Notes under the pieces: model-generated
Told to the model about the DNA's origin: nothing
The model's input: the letters and a program-made list of their open reading frames with translations, nothing else
Databases searched by the model: none
Shown: piece after piece, positions 8,883 to 18,342 of the stretch
How the letters are laid out: every line of letters begins with the position of its first letter
Position numbering within the stretch: position 1 is the stretch's first letter
Position numbers and translations under genes: made by a program
Assembly (NCBI RefSeq): GCF_001514495.1
Contig: NZ_BCNM01000001.1
Location: 248,001-312,000 of the forward strand
DNA: 64,000 nt
Source: Paenibacillus pabuli NBRC 13638
Lineage (GTDB): Bacteria > Bacillota > Bacilli > Paenibacillales > Paenibacillaceae
Direction of reading: 5' to 3'

Positions 8883-10118
8883 TTGAAAAAGGGAAAAATG
8901 ATAAGTCTGCTTGTGCTTTTCAGTTTGCTGGTTGCGTTGCTGCCTGGTACGACGACAAACGCAGCGACAAACTGGAACCTGGTTTGGAGTGACGAATTCA
9001 ATGGAAGCTCTCTGAATACGTCGAATTGGTCAGCAGAGATAGGTACCGGCAGCGGCGGATGGGGAAATAATGAATTGCAGTATTATACAAATCGCACCGA
9101 GAATCTGCAAGTTACAGGCGGGAACCTGGTCATTACTGCTCGCAAAGAAAATTATAACGGCAGCAGTTATACCTCGGCACGAATCAAGACCCAGGGTTTG
9201 AAGGATTTTACTTACGGGAAAGTGGAAGCACGTATCAAGCTGCCGTCAGGTCAGGGGCTGTGGCCTGCTTTTTGGATGCTGGGAAGCAATATTAATTCCG
9301 TTGGCTGGCCCAAGAGCGGAGAGATCGACATTATGGAACGGGTCAACAACAACGCTTTTGTAAACGGTACCGTACACTGGGATGCTAACGGGCATGCCGA
9401 TTATGGAAAGATTTCGGAGAATCTTGATTTTTCTCAATTTCATGTCTACAGCATCGAATGGGATTCCAAATATATAAGATGGTTCGTGGATGGCAAGCAA
9501 TTCAATGAATTTTACATCGAAAATGGAACAGGAAACACCGAAGAGTTCCAGCGTCCGTTCTTCCTCCTGTTAAATATGGCTGTGGGCGGAAACTGGCCTG
9601 GCAGCCCCAATAATGCGACACCTTTCCCGTCACAAATGCTTGTGGATTATGTACGGGTATATCAAGCAGCGAGTACACCCAATATTGTCAGCGGTGGCCT
9701 CTATACGATCGGTTCCAAAGCCAGCGGTAAAGTGCTGGATATTGTAGATGTGTCTACGGCAAGTGGAGCCAAGGTGCAACAATGGACCAATTACAGTGCA
9801 ACTAACCAAACGTTCAGGGTGGATAGCACAGGTGATGGTTACTATAAACTCACGGCTGTTCACAGCGGCAAAGTACTGGATGTGCCGAGCTCGACAGCAT
9901 CTCCTGGTGTACAGCTTCAACAATGGGACGATAACGGCTCTAACGCCCAAAGGTGGAGCATCCAGGAGACGGGTAACGGTTACTATAAAATCATTTCCAA
10001 GGTGAATGGATTGGCGGTGGATGTATCGAGCTCTTCAACAGCGGATGGGGCCGCAGTTCAACAATGGAATGATAACGGTACAGATGCGCAAAGATGGTCA
10101 TTTAACAAATTGAATTAA
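8883..10118 (+). CDS. Secreted GH16 beta-glucanase with C-terminal ricin-type lectin domain
   Basis: Extracellular endo-beta-glucanase, 411 residues. A Sec signal peptide covers about 1-28 (KKGKMISLLVLFSLLVALLPG, then TNAA). The GH16 domain (about 30-260) has the laminarinase-type catalytic motif GEIDIMERV with Glu147, Asp149 and Glu152, preceded by GLWPAFWMLGS. From about 270 a ricin B/CBM13-like domain has three similar repeats ending in QQW (KVLDIVDVSTASGAKVQQW, KVLDVPSSTASPGVQLQQW, LAVDVSSSSTADGAAVQQW). The start is TTG, seven bases after AGGAGGG; an ATG at 8879 is out of frame. Likely substrates are beta-1,3 or mixed-linkage glucans of fungi or cereals. It stands alone with its own terminator. 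Confidence 0.93.
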   Translation: MKKGKMISLLVLFSLLVALLPGTTTNAATNWNLVWSDEFNGSSLNTSNWSAEIGTGSGGWGNNELQYYTNRTENLQVTGGNLVITARKENYNGSSYTSARIKTQGLKDFTYGKVEARIKLPSGQGLWPAFWMLGSNINSVGWPKSGEIDIMERVNNNAFVNGTVHWDANGHADYGKISENLDFSQFHVYSIEWDSKYIRWFVDGKQFNEFYIENGTGNTEEFQRPFFLLLNMAVGGNWPGSPNNATPFPSQMLVDYVRVYQAASTPNIVSGGLYTIGSKASGKVLDIVDVSTASGAKVQQWTNYSATNQTFRVDSTGDGYYKLTAVHSGKVLDVPSSTASPGVQLQQWDDNGSNAQRWSIQETGNGYYKIISKVNGLAVDVSSSSTADGAAVQQWNDNGTDAQRWSFNKLN

Positions 10119-10221
10119 ATAATTGCAATAACTTCAGGGGAACCAATCACGAAATTCATTGGCGCTAATATATTGTAAACATCTCTGCCAACAAAGACCA
10201 ATTGATCATTGCCATGAACCT

Positions 10222-10259
10222 AAAAAGAACGGTGTGAAGTTTCTCACGTCGTTCTTTTT
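10222..10259 (+). terminator. Terminator after the GH16 gene
   Basis: AAAAAGAACG (10222-10231) pairs with CGTTCTTTTT (10250-10259), with further pairing of GTGTGAA and TTCTCAC inside. The stem reads into a T-run. Confidence 0.88.
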
Positions 10260-10416
10260 GGTGTCAGAATGAATCAGACGTAGTTATAAAGAACTCTTTG
10301 AATCATCTAAAAGCCAAGGTGGTTCGCATTTACGAAAAAAAGATAAATAGTAGAGAGACATTAGACTTATAAAAGCATTAAAAAGGCTTATTTTCTATAT
10401 TTTTCTATAAAAGTAC

Positions 10417-10445
10417 TTGTATATCTCTTTTTATGACTCTATAAT
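10417..10445 (+). promoter_or_regulatory. Sigma-A promoter candidate for the subtilase transcript
   Basis: TTGTAT (10417-10422), a 17-base spacer and TATAAT (10440-10445) lie in a very AT-rich stretch. The next real gene begins 410 bases downstream, which implies a long 5' leader. Confidence 0.55.
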
Positions 10446-10856
10446 ATACCATAAAAATACAATTAAATTCCAAATTTTATATTATACGTTATTTTAAGAG
10501 AGAGTTTGTACATATGTAAAGAAAACTTCTGATCTACCCGGTTCCATAATACTCCCATGTAAAGTATGCGTTCTTGCTAACGCTGGTGATTACCCTCCAT
10601 AATGCATGCGCTTTTCCGCTCACAAGATGAATTGATCTGAAATCCACCTTTTCCTTATACACTGAAAATGGCTACCTACAATCTTTCACATACGATGTAA
10701 CTTACTTACCAATAACCTGTCCTGTAAAGGAGGTGAGGCTCGATGTAGATAAACGCAATATGTCTGTCCAATTGAGGCCGTTTCATCATTTCGTTTAAAG
10801 AAATGGATACAGTGAATCGCTGTATTAAAAAAACCGGGTAAAGGGAGTGGAAAAGT
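10446..10856 (+). other. Long untranslated leader of the subtilase gene with a start-stop element
   Basis: This gene-free stretch lies between the promoter candidate and the subtilase start. At 10726-10735 it carries a near-ideal ribosome site (AAAGGAGGTG) followed at the right distance by ATG-TAG (10743-10748), a start codon immediately followed by a stop. A second ATG at 10759 opens a 12-codon frame (MSVQLRPFHHFV). TACAG/CTGTA at about 10808-10825 can form a small hairpin before the true ribosome site. No known riboswitch class was recognised. Confidence 0.4.
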
Positions 10857-13800
10857 TTGATAAAGATAAACCGTTTACGCAAGCCGCTTTCCATGGGCCT
10901 GTCGCTTCTCCTTGCATTTTCTATCATTCATCCGGTTTCAGCTGAAAACGCTGCATCGCAGAAGATCGACATGAAATCCAGTTTGGAAAAAACCACCACC
11001 TCCAAAATCAACGCCAAGCTGAGCAAGGAATTTGAGAGCAATGATTATGTAACTTATCTGGTCAAAATGAAAGAACAGGTAGACACAGCCTCAGTATCCA
11101 AGCTAGCGATGGAAAAGGCGACGATTGAAAAGCAAACGGCTTCTGCAACGAAATTGTCTGTGCGAAGCACGGTTGTCAGTACTCTGCGGGAAACGGCCTC
11201 ACGATCCCAGTACACCCTGGAACGTTTTCTTGAAAAGGAACTTGACCTTGGCAAAGTCAAAGAATATAAAAGTTATTTCATCGTTAATGCACTCGCAGTA
11301 ACAAGTACGAAGGAAGTTATGGAACAGATTGCACTTCTTCCCGAGGTGGATAAAATCCTGCCTAACGAGCAGCGTTATATGCAGAAAACCGAGGTTAGCA
11401 GCGAAAATGCAACAGCAGCTCCAGCAACAGAGTCTGCCAAGGCACCAGCCAAAGAGGCAGCAGCGAAGGAAAATGCAGCGGCTGATAATAAGAGCTTGCA
11501 GACAGAGAACGTTGAATGGAATATCGATTCTATCAACGCGCCAGCCGTCTGGGATAGAGGAATCGACGGTACAGGAATCGTTGTTGCCAACCTGGACAGC
11601 GGGGTCGATTACACCCATCCGGCGCTCCGCAGTAAATGGAGAGGACTTGATGCTTCGGGAAATATCGTTGATCCCGAGCTAAGCTGGTATGATCCCCATA
11701 GCCATGCCTCCCTTCCTGCGGATGGAGACGGTCATGGTACACATACGATGGGTACAATGGTAGGTTCCGAAGCCAACGGTACCAACAAGATCGGGGTTGC
11801 TCCCGGAGCAAAATGGATTGCCGTCCGGATTTTCAATCCGGAAACCACCGATGCCATTATACTGGATGGCGGGCAATGGCTGATTGCTCCAGTGGATGCC
11901 GAAGGAAACCTGCATCCTGAGCTTGCCCCGGATGTGGTGAACAATTCCTGGGGTGGCGGTGCAGGATTGGACGAGTGGTTCCGTCCAATGGTTCAAGCCT
12001 GGCGTGATGCACAGATCTTTCCGGAATTTTCAGCCGGGAATACGACACTGACGAATCCGGGAGGTCCTGGTTCGGTTGCGAACCCTGCGAACTATCCAGA
12101 GAGCTTCGCTACCGGGGCAACGGATATCAACGGGAATCTGGCTTCATTTTCCCTTCTTGGTCCGTCCCCATATGAGGAGATAAAGCCCGAAGTCTCGGCA
12201 CCAGGTGTTAACATTCGTTCTTCTGTTCCGGGTGGAGTATATGAGGGTGGCTGGAACGGCACGTCTATGGCAGGCCCGCATACCACTGCACTGGCCGCAC
12301 TCCTGCTTCAAGCCAATCATTCCCTTACGGTTGATCAGTTGGAGCAGATTATTATGGATACAGCGACACCGAGAACAGACAGCCAGTACCCAACATCGCC
12401 AAATAACGGATACGGGCACGGCATCATTAATGCATTGGATGCAGTAGGTTCCGTACTCGAAGGCATAGGAACAGTATCCGGCAGGGTAGTCACAGCAGGT
12501 GACGATCTGGAAGCACCAGTCCTGGAGCATACGCCTGTAAATTCTGCTTTTACGGGGCTGGATATTCCTCTTACTGCGCATGTTACCGATAATGTCGGTG
12601 TAACTGCAGTCGAAGCGTTTGCCAAAACAACAGGCACGAGCCAATATGTATATCTGCCAATGAATCGGATCGATGGGGATGCCAAAGACGGCACCTACAC
12701 AGCGACGATCCCGTCATTCTTAATCGAGTCGCAGGGCTTGGAATACTACATCCGAGTCAATGATTACGGTAACAACGGATTCGAGAGTAAAGTTTATAAG
12801 GTTGCTGTCTCCAATGGAGTCCAGCCTGGATATCTGCAGGATTTTGAGGAAGATAATCTCGGCTTTACCTCAGGCGGCGTTGGTAACTGGGCTTGGGGAG
12901 CACCAACAAGTGGTCCGGGAAGTGCCTTCTCTGGTGATAAAGTGGTTGCGACCAACTTGACCGGTACCTACGCAGCCAATAGCAATGCCTATTTGCTTGC
13001 ACCGCCAATCGATCTCACCCAGAGCACAGAAGGAGCATTGGTTTCCTTCAAACACTGGTATGATTTGGAGAGTAACATCGATTTTGGCAAAGTGTACATT
13101 GCCACTGAGGACAGTGACTATGCATTCCAAGAGGTATTGAGCTTTACGGGTGCTGGTGGAGGATGGAAGACACAGTATGTGGACTTGCGTGAATATGCCG
13201 GTCAGCAGGTGTTTATCAAGTTTAATCTGACGAGTGACAATTCCGTTCAAAAGGCTGGCTGGTATATCGATGACTTTTCCGTTCAAGCACCAGATGATAT
13301 TGCTCCGGGAGCACCAAGCGGATTGTCCGCTTCAGCCGACATACTGGGAAATGTAAACTTGTCCTGGACCGGAACAGACGATGAGGATTTGCAATCCTAC
13401 AACATTTATCGTTCAACAAGCTCAGGAAGCGGTTATGAAGCCATCGGAAATACTTCGGCAACAACCTTTACGGATACCGCTACGGTGACCGATTCGACTT
13501 ATTATTATACGGTAGCCGCTCTTGATTATAGCGGCAATGAAAGTGACAAGTCGAATGAGGTATCCGTGACCGTGGAGGTCCCTGAAGATATCTATATCGA
13601 CCATTTCGATGGCAATAACGACAATGATTGGACTCATTCGGGCACCAAGGACGAGTGGGAGCGCGGCGTACCGGTCGTTGGACCTGCCAGTGCCGTATCT
13701 TCGCCGAATGTGTGGGCAACGGACCTGGACAGTACGTATGAGAACGGGTCGAACTATTCTCTGGTATCTCCAGTGGTGGATCTGACTCAGGTGGATCAAG

Positions 13801-16052
13801 CCACACTGACCTTTAATCATTGGTATGAGATTGAAAGTGGATATGATTACGGGTATGTCGAGGCGACGAAAGACGGTGGAAGCACATGGTCGGAGCTCGG
13901 GAAGTTCTCTCATTCTTCAAACGGGAAACAATGGACTCCGGTATTCTACGATTTGGCCGCATTGAAGGGAAGTGAAGTTCAATTCCGATTCAGATTGACT
14001 TCAGACAGCAGTTTCGTCAAGCAAGGCTGGTACATCGATGACTTCCGCATTCTGGGGATCGCAGCTGAGACCGTTACGAAAGATACAGCGGTTGTTCTAA
14101 ACGGAGATAAGCCTAAGCCGGAATATGATAATCCTTGGTACAAAATTTCAAGCACGGACAAGGCTGAATTCAATAAAACCAAGCAGGAACAGCCCGAAGT
14201 ACAGAAACCTGGAACAGGCTCTGTTACGCCGCAAAGCTTGCCTGCAAGTGCAACGGTCACCGTTCTGGAAACAGGGCGTTCCGTGAAGACCGACCCAACG
14301 ACAGGCAAATACAGCTTTACTCACGTGGCGGGCGATTACACATTGAAGGCTGAGGCTTATGGCTATTATCCTCAGACCAAGACGGTAACCATCACGGACG
14401 GTAGTGGAGCGACAGCCAATTTCAATCTGGAGACCATCCCTCAAGGCAAGATTGAAGGTATTGTGAGCGATGAACGAACAGGACAACCTATAGCTGGAGC
14501 CTCCGTTCTTGTATTGGAAGATGCTCAGGTAGGTGCTGTTCGGACAGGGTCAGACGGCAAATTCGTTCTGGATGTTCTGGAAGGAACCTATACGCTATCG
14601 ATAATGGCTGCTGATTATTACAGCCAAACGGTAAGTGTAACGGTGCCTGGAAATGGAAAAGTCGAAGCGAAAGTGGCGTTAAAACCATTTATCGGGTTTC
14701 CCGGAGAAATCGCCTATGACGATGGAACAGCTGAAAATGCAAGAGCATTTGTTGCAGCTGGTAATGCTTGGGCTGTACGTATGACGCCGGAAATGGAGAC
14801 TGCGCAGCTTACTGGTGCATCCCTTCGATTCTGGAATACAGAGTGGCCTGTGCCGGGTGGGACAGCATTCCAATATGCTGTCTATGATGCCTCCGGTTCG
14901 GGTGGAGAACCAGGACGATTGCTGGCGGGACCGTTCGACGGTACGGCACTGCGCAATGATCAGTGGACAACCGTTGAGTTTCCAGAACCAGTGGTGGTGC
15001 AAGGTGATTTCTACATCGTGTATGTACAGACGGCTGCCGGAACTAGCGCACCGGGTCTTGCAACCGATGAAACGGGTGTGAATGCGGCCCGGAGCTGGCA
15101 GCGTGTCGGGGGTGTATGGAGTACTGCGCCCGCAGAAGAGGGGAACTATATGATTCGTGCAGTGGTGAGATACCCTGTGAATGCACCTGTCCTCACGCAG
15201 CCGACGAACACTTATACGAACCAATCGACATATGCCGTATCGGGAACTTCTCCAGCTAATGGAGCCCAAATCAAGATTTATAACGGGAAAGAGGTTGCTG
15301 GAACAACCACTGTGGAGAATGGAACGTTTAAGCTTGATGTAAAACTCCGTGCAGGCATTAACGCCCTTACTGCCGAGGCGGTAATTAACGGAAAGACAAC
15401 AGACCGTTCACTTCCAATTATAATCATTTTGGATCAGACCGCACCTGTGTTAACGGTTCTCACACCTGAGGAAGGAAGCCGAACCAACACGGAAGTAGTG
15501 CATGTAACCGGCCATGTAGAGGACCAATTCCTCGACAAGGTGACTGTGAACGGACAAAAGGTACAATTGGAGAAAAACAGAAGCTTTAATCACCGCCTGC
15601 TCGTAAATGAAGGCAAAAACACCATTACAATAACGGCGACTGATATTGCCGGGAATAAAACAACCGTGACCCGTGTCGTTACTGTGGAAACAGCGCTGCC
15701 GGAGCTTACGAATATTTCTCCAGCGGAGGATGTACGGATTGTGGCAGGAGAATCCGTAACGGTTTCGTTCGACAGTATCCCTCAATTGCAGGCTTCTTTC
15801 CGGATTGAACTGCCATCCAATCTGAGCACACAGGCAGGGACTGAGATTCCATTGGTGGAAACGGAACCTGGTCATTATACAGGCACCTACACTACAGCTT
15901 CTTCGCTGGTGCTTGAGGGTGGAGTGATTGTGATCCGTGCTCAGGATGCAGCAGGAAACAAGGTCGAGGCGGAAGCGCCAGGACGGTTGTTCGTATCCGC
16001 AGCAGAAGCTCCCGAAACGAATGTGCCAGCTGACGATAATCTGTTGCCTTAA
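10857..16052 (+). CDS. Giant secreted subtilisin-like serine protease (bacillopeptidase F type)
   Basis: Extracellular S8 endopeptidase of 1731 residues. In order it has: signal peptide (about 1-29, ending VSA); an I9-like propeptide (about 45-165); an Ala/Lys-rich linker; the catalytic domain with Asp247 (NLDSGVDYTHP), His293 (GDGHGTHTMG) and Ser470 (GTSMAGPH); an Ig-like piece; two copies of a MAM/immune-inhibitor-A-like sandwich (about 658-811 and 911-1064, each ending GWYIDDF) around a fibronectin III domain (about 815-904); two carboxypeptidase-regulatory-like domains (about 1127-1274); another sandwich; and two or three Ig-like modules to the end. No LPXTG motif or S-layer domain closes it, so it is probably released. 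The start is TTG after AAGGGAGTGG. It forms a single-gene unit. Confidence 0.93.
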   Translation: MIKINRLRKPLSMGLSLLLAFSIIHPVSAENAASQKIDMKSSLEKTTTSKINAKLSKEFESNDYVTYLVKMKEQVDTASVSKLAMEKATIEKQTASATKLSVRSTVVSTLRETASRSQYTLERFLEKELDLGKVKEYKSYFIVNALAVTSTKEVMEQIALLPEVDKILPNEQRYMQKTEVSSENATAAPATESAKAPAKEAAAKENAAADNKSLQTENVEWNIDSINAPAVWDRGIDGTGIVVANLDSGVDYTHPALRSKWRGLDASGNIVDPELSWYDPHSHASLPADGDGHGTHTMGTMVGSEANGTNKIGVAPGAKWIAVRIFNPETTDAIILDGGQWLIAPVDAEGNLHPELAPDVVNNSWGGGAGLDEWFRPMVQAWRDAQIFPEFSAGNTTLTNPGGPGSVANPANYPESFATGATDINGNLASFSLLGPSPYEEIKPEVSAPGVNIRSSVPGGVYEGGWNGTSMAGPHTTALAALLLQANHSLTVDQLEQIIMDTATPRTDSQYPTSPNNGYGHGIINALDAVGSVLEGIGTVSGRVVTAGDDLEAPVLEHTPVNSAFTGLDIPLTAHVTDNVGVTAVEAFAKTTGTSQYVYLPMNRIDGDAKDGTYTATIPSFLIESQGLEYYIRVNDYGNNGFESKVYKVAVSNGVQPGYLQDFEEDNLGFTSGGVGNWAWGAPTSGPGSAFSGDKVVATNLTGTYAANSNAYLLAPPIDLTQSTEGALVSFKHWYDLESNIDFGKVYIATEDSDYAFQEVLSFTGAGGGWKTQYVDLREYAGQQVFIKFNLTSDNSVQKAGWYIDDFSVQAPDDIAPGAPSGLSASADILGNVNLSWTGTDDEDLQSYNIYRSTSSGSGYEAIGNTSATTFTDTATVTDSTYYYTVAALDYSGNESDKSNEVSVTVEVPEDIYIDHFDGNNDNDWTHSGTKDEWERGVPVVGPASAVSSPNVWATDLDSTYENGSNYSLVSPVVDLTQVDQATLTFNHWYEIESGYDYGYVEATKDGGSTWSELGKFSHSSNGKQWTPVFYDLAALKGSEVQFRFRLTSDSSFVKQGWYIDDFRILGIAAETVTKDTAVVLNGDKPKPEYDNPWYKISSTDKAEFNKTKQEQPEVQKPGTGSVTPQSLPASATVTVLETGRSVKTDPTTGKYSFTHVAGDYTLKAEAYGYYPQTKTVTITDGSGATANFNLETIPQGKIEGIVSDERTGQPIAGASVLVLEDAQVGAVRTGSDGKFVLDVLEGTYTLSIMAADYYSQTVSVTVPGNGKVEAKVALKPFIGFPGEIAYDDGTAENARAFVAAGNAWAVRMTPEMETAQLTGASLRFWNTEWPVPGGTAFQYAVYDASGSGGEPGRLLAGPFDGTALRNDQWTTVEFPEPVVVQGDFYIVYVQTAAGTSAPGLATDETGVNAARSWQRVGGVWSTAPAEEGNYMIRAVVRYPVNAPVLTQPTNTYTNQSTYAVSGTSPANGAQIKIYNGKEVAGTTTVENGTFKLDVKLRAGINALTAEAVINGKTTDRSLPIIIILDQTAPVLTVLTPEEGSRTNTEVVHVTGHVEDQFLDKVTVNGQKVQLEKNRSFNHRLLVNEGKNTITITATDIAGNKTTVTRVVTVETALPELTNISPAEDVRIVAGESVTVSFDSIPQLQASFRIELPSNLSTQAGTEIPLVETEPGHYTGTYTTASSLVLEGGVIVIRAQDAAGNKVEAEAPGRLFVSAAEAPETNVPADDNLLP

Positions 16053-16068
16053 TCGATGAACATGTAAG

Positions 16069-16114
16069 ACGAAAAGCCGAGAAGCCAAGAGATAGTGGCT
16101 TGTCGGCTTTTCGT
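16069..16114. terminator. Terminator hairpin after the subtilase gene
   Basis: A 19-bp stem with one mismatch (16069-16087 with 16096-16114) contains AAAAGCCGA and TCGGCTTTT. The T-run lies inside the right arm. Confidence 0.8.
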
Positions 16115-16381
16115 GTGTAAATTCAAAAGGTATTGCCTAAGATTCGTTCAATGATATTGCATATGACGCATTGCTCAATCAAGCGATTGAAATGAAGAGA
16201 AAGTTTCCAGCATCACGACGGCGTGAGCAGGAAGCTTTTTGTTTGTTATTTTAAAAGAATGTTCTAAATCATGTCGTGATTTTATATAGTTATTGTCGTA
16301 AGTTCCTATTAAAATTAGATCAGGTCTGTGTTACTTTATACTTAGATGTCAGAATATCATATAGTATGGAGGTTAATCATA
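16115..16381. other. Intergenic stretch with a possible gene remnant
   Basis: Bases 16141-16251 form 37 open codons right after an in-frame stop, with no start codon or ribosome site of their own. They encode a plausible helical tail (DSFNDIAYDALLNQAIEMK...). This may be the end of a lost gene or chance. Around 16205-16247 the sequence can fold into an imperfect hairpin followed by TTTTTG. Promoter elements for the next operon are not clear. Confidence 0.25.
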
Positions 16382-17386
16382 GTGACCATTCAAATAGGCA
16401 AAATAAGCTTATGGCACGTCCATGCCTGGGATTATATCAAGCAGGTTGAGGAGCATGAAGATACGGAGATGGCCGCGGTGTGGGATGAAGATGCCGTGCG
16501 CGGTCAGGAAGCAGCTGAACGTCTGAACGTACCCTTCTATGCATCGCTTGAAGATATGCTGGCACAGGACAACATCGATGCTGTCATTGTGGATGCACCG
16601 ACTCGCCTTCATGAAGAGGTAATCTCAGCTGCTGCAAAAGCAGGCAAACATATTTTCACAGAGAAAGTTATTGCTTCAACTGTAAAAGAGGTTAATACGA
16701 TCATTTCTGATATACAGGATAGCGGAGTGAAAATGACGGTTTCTTTGCCTCGTTTGAATGATGGATATACATTAACGATTCAAGATGTTCTGAGCCAAGG
16801 ACTACTTGGTAAAGTGACTTATGTTCGTGTACGCCTATCCCATAACGGGGCCATAGGCAACTGGTTGCCTGAGCATTTTTATAATTTGGAAGATTGCCAG
16901 GGGGGTGCATTGATTGATCTCGGTTGTCATCCGATGTATCTGACGAATCTGTTCCTGGGTCAAGAAGTGACAGGTGTTAATGCCAATTTTGGATATATCA
17001 CTGGCAAAGAGGTCGAAGATAACGCCGTTGCCACGTTATTTACGGATTCCGGAGCAATTGGTGTGGTCGAGGCAGGATTTGTGAACAGTCATTCGCCGTT
17101 TACGATCGAGGTTCATGGTACAGAGGGCACACTGTTATACGGAACACCGGAGAATAAGCTGTTGATTCGCACGAATGCCGGTTCAGATCAACAAAAAGAA
17201 TGGACGGAGATCCCTTTGCTGGACAGAAGAGAAAGCGCATTCAGCCAGTGGGTATCCCATATTCAAAACGATACGATTGCTACCGAGAATTTGCAGACGG
17301 CCACACAGTTAACTCGACTGATGGAGGCGGCCAACCTTTCTGCCAAGGAAGGGCGCAGAATCTCCTTGAATGAGTTGCAGGGGTAG
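16382..17386 (+). CDS. Gfo/Idh/MocA-family NAD(P)-dependent oxidoreductase
   Basis: Dehydrogenase of the glucose-fructose oxidoreductase/inositol dehydrogenase family, 334 residues. The N-terminus is a Rossmann fold, but the usual GxGxxG loop is altered (IQIGKISLWHVHAWDYIKQV), which the family tolerates. Then come DAVIVDAPTRLHEEVISAAAKAGKHIFTEKVIAS, with the EK(P/V) motif, and the catalytic-region GGALIDLGCHPMYLTNLFLG. The C-terminal half is the alpha/beta substrate domain. GTG at 16382 is chosen because ATGGAGGT (16366-16373) precedes it; a start at 16346 has no such site. First gene of a three-gene operon. The natural substrate is likely a sugar or cyclitol but is unknown. Confidence 0.9.
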   Translation: MTIQIGKISLWHVHAWDYIKQVEEHEDTEMAAVWDEDAVRGQEAAERLNVPFYASLEDMLAQDNIDAVIVDAPTRLHEEVISAAAKAGKHIFTEKVIASTVKEVNTIISDIQDSGVKMTVSLPRLNDGYTLTIQDVLSQGLLGKVTYVRVRLSHNGAIGNWLPEHFYNLEDCQGGALIDLGCHPMYLTNLFLGQEVTGVNANFGYITGKEVEDNAVATLFTDSGAIGVVEAGFVNSHSPFTIEVHGTEGTLLYGTPENKLLIRTNAGSDQQKEWTEIPLLDRRESAFSQWVSHIQNDTIATENLQTATQLTRLMEAANLSAKEGRRISLNELQG

Positions 17387-17406
17387 GGATATTGGGAGGT
17401 GCCGTA

Positions 17407-18330
17407 TTGAGCCGATATCCTTTTGAGAAAATGCTTGAACGACAGGATATCCTGGAAAGGCTGGATGTCTCGATCCTGTGGGGACACTACGAGATCCGGG
17501 TTCTGCGATTTCATCTGACTTCTTTTCCGGCAGGCCGAGTCGTTGATTTTCATAACCATGCGGAATTCGAATTCCATTTTATCCCGAGAGGGAAAGGTAA
17601 AGTCATTCTGGGAGATGAAATGCATCCGCTATCGGAAGGCATGCTGTATTTGACAGGTCCTGGCCTTGTTCATTATCAGGAGGCCGATTCCCAGGAGGCC
17701 ATGGATGAGCTGTGTCTTCATGTGGATATCATTGAACATCCCAGAGAGGGTGTAGATCCGTGGGAGGCAGCGGAATCCGAGGAAACGATCGAAAAGCTTA
17801 GAACACTGCCTCTTGCTCCAGTCCATGATTATCATCGCGCCATGAACTGTTTTCTGGAAGCTTATGAGGCTTGTGATCGTAAACTCATCGGATATTACAC
17901 ATCAATCAAGCAGCAAGTGATCAGTATTCTGCTGAAGACCGTCCGAGCCTACGATATCGGGGGAAATCGGGCGGAAGCCCCTGTGCGGGACATGTCGGTG
18001 TACAGGTACGATTATGCCATTCAGTATATGGAGGCGAATCATCCCACAGCAGTGACACTGGAGAATGTAGCGGAGAAACTGCATATCAGCAGCAGGCAGC
18101 TGCAACGAATCTTTTATCAGGTTCAGCCGGAAATGCCTTTCAGCCGTGTGCTGGAGGATATCCGACTGCGTGCGGTGTGCCGTAACCTGGAAGAAAGCAA
18201 TGTTTCCATTGAACAAATTGCCCTGGCTTCAGGGTTTACCAATGCCAATTATTTGCATGCTGTTTTTCGCAAGCGTCTGGGGATGACCCCATCGGCTTTT
18301 CGTAAAATGAAACAACCAAACCAAAAGTGA
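17407..18330 (+). CDS. AraC-family regulator inside the oxidoreductase operon
   Basis: Regulator of 307 residues. The N-terminal cupin arm has histidines of the type VVDFHNHAEFEFHFIPRGKGKVILGDE. The C-terminal two helix-turn-helix motifs are VTLENVAEKLHISSRQLQRIFYQVQP and VSIEQIALASGFTNANYLHAVFRKRLGMTPSAFRK. TTG at 17407 is preferred because GGGAGGTG lies at 17394-17401; an in-frame TTG at 17392 would start before that site. The gaps to its neighbours are 20 and 12 bases, so it is co-transcribed with the two oxidoreductases it probably controls. Confidence 0.9.
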   Translation: MSRYPFEKMLERQDILERLDVSILWGHYEIRVLRFHLTSFPAGRVVDFHNHAEFEFHFIPRGKGKVILGDEMHPLSEGMLYLTGPGLVHYQEADSQEAMDELCLHVDIIEHPREGVDPWEAAESEETIEKLRTLPLAPVHDYHRAMNCFLEAYEACDRKLIGYYTSIKQQVISILLKTVRAYDIGGNRAEAPVRDMSVYRYDYAIQYMEANHPTAVTLENVAEKLHISSRQLQRIFYQVQPEMPFSRVLEDIRLRAVCRNLEESNVSIEQIALASGFTNANYLHAVFRKRLGMTPSAFRKMKQPNQK

Positions 18331-18342
18331 GGGTGAATGGAT

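Noticed and set aside
15450..16088. Long minus-strand frames under the subtilase gene
   Set aside because: Cys- and Arg-rich shadow translations of the Ig-like modules, without ribosome sites.
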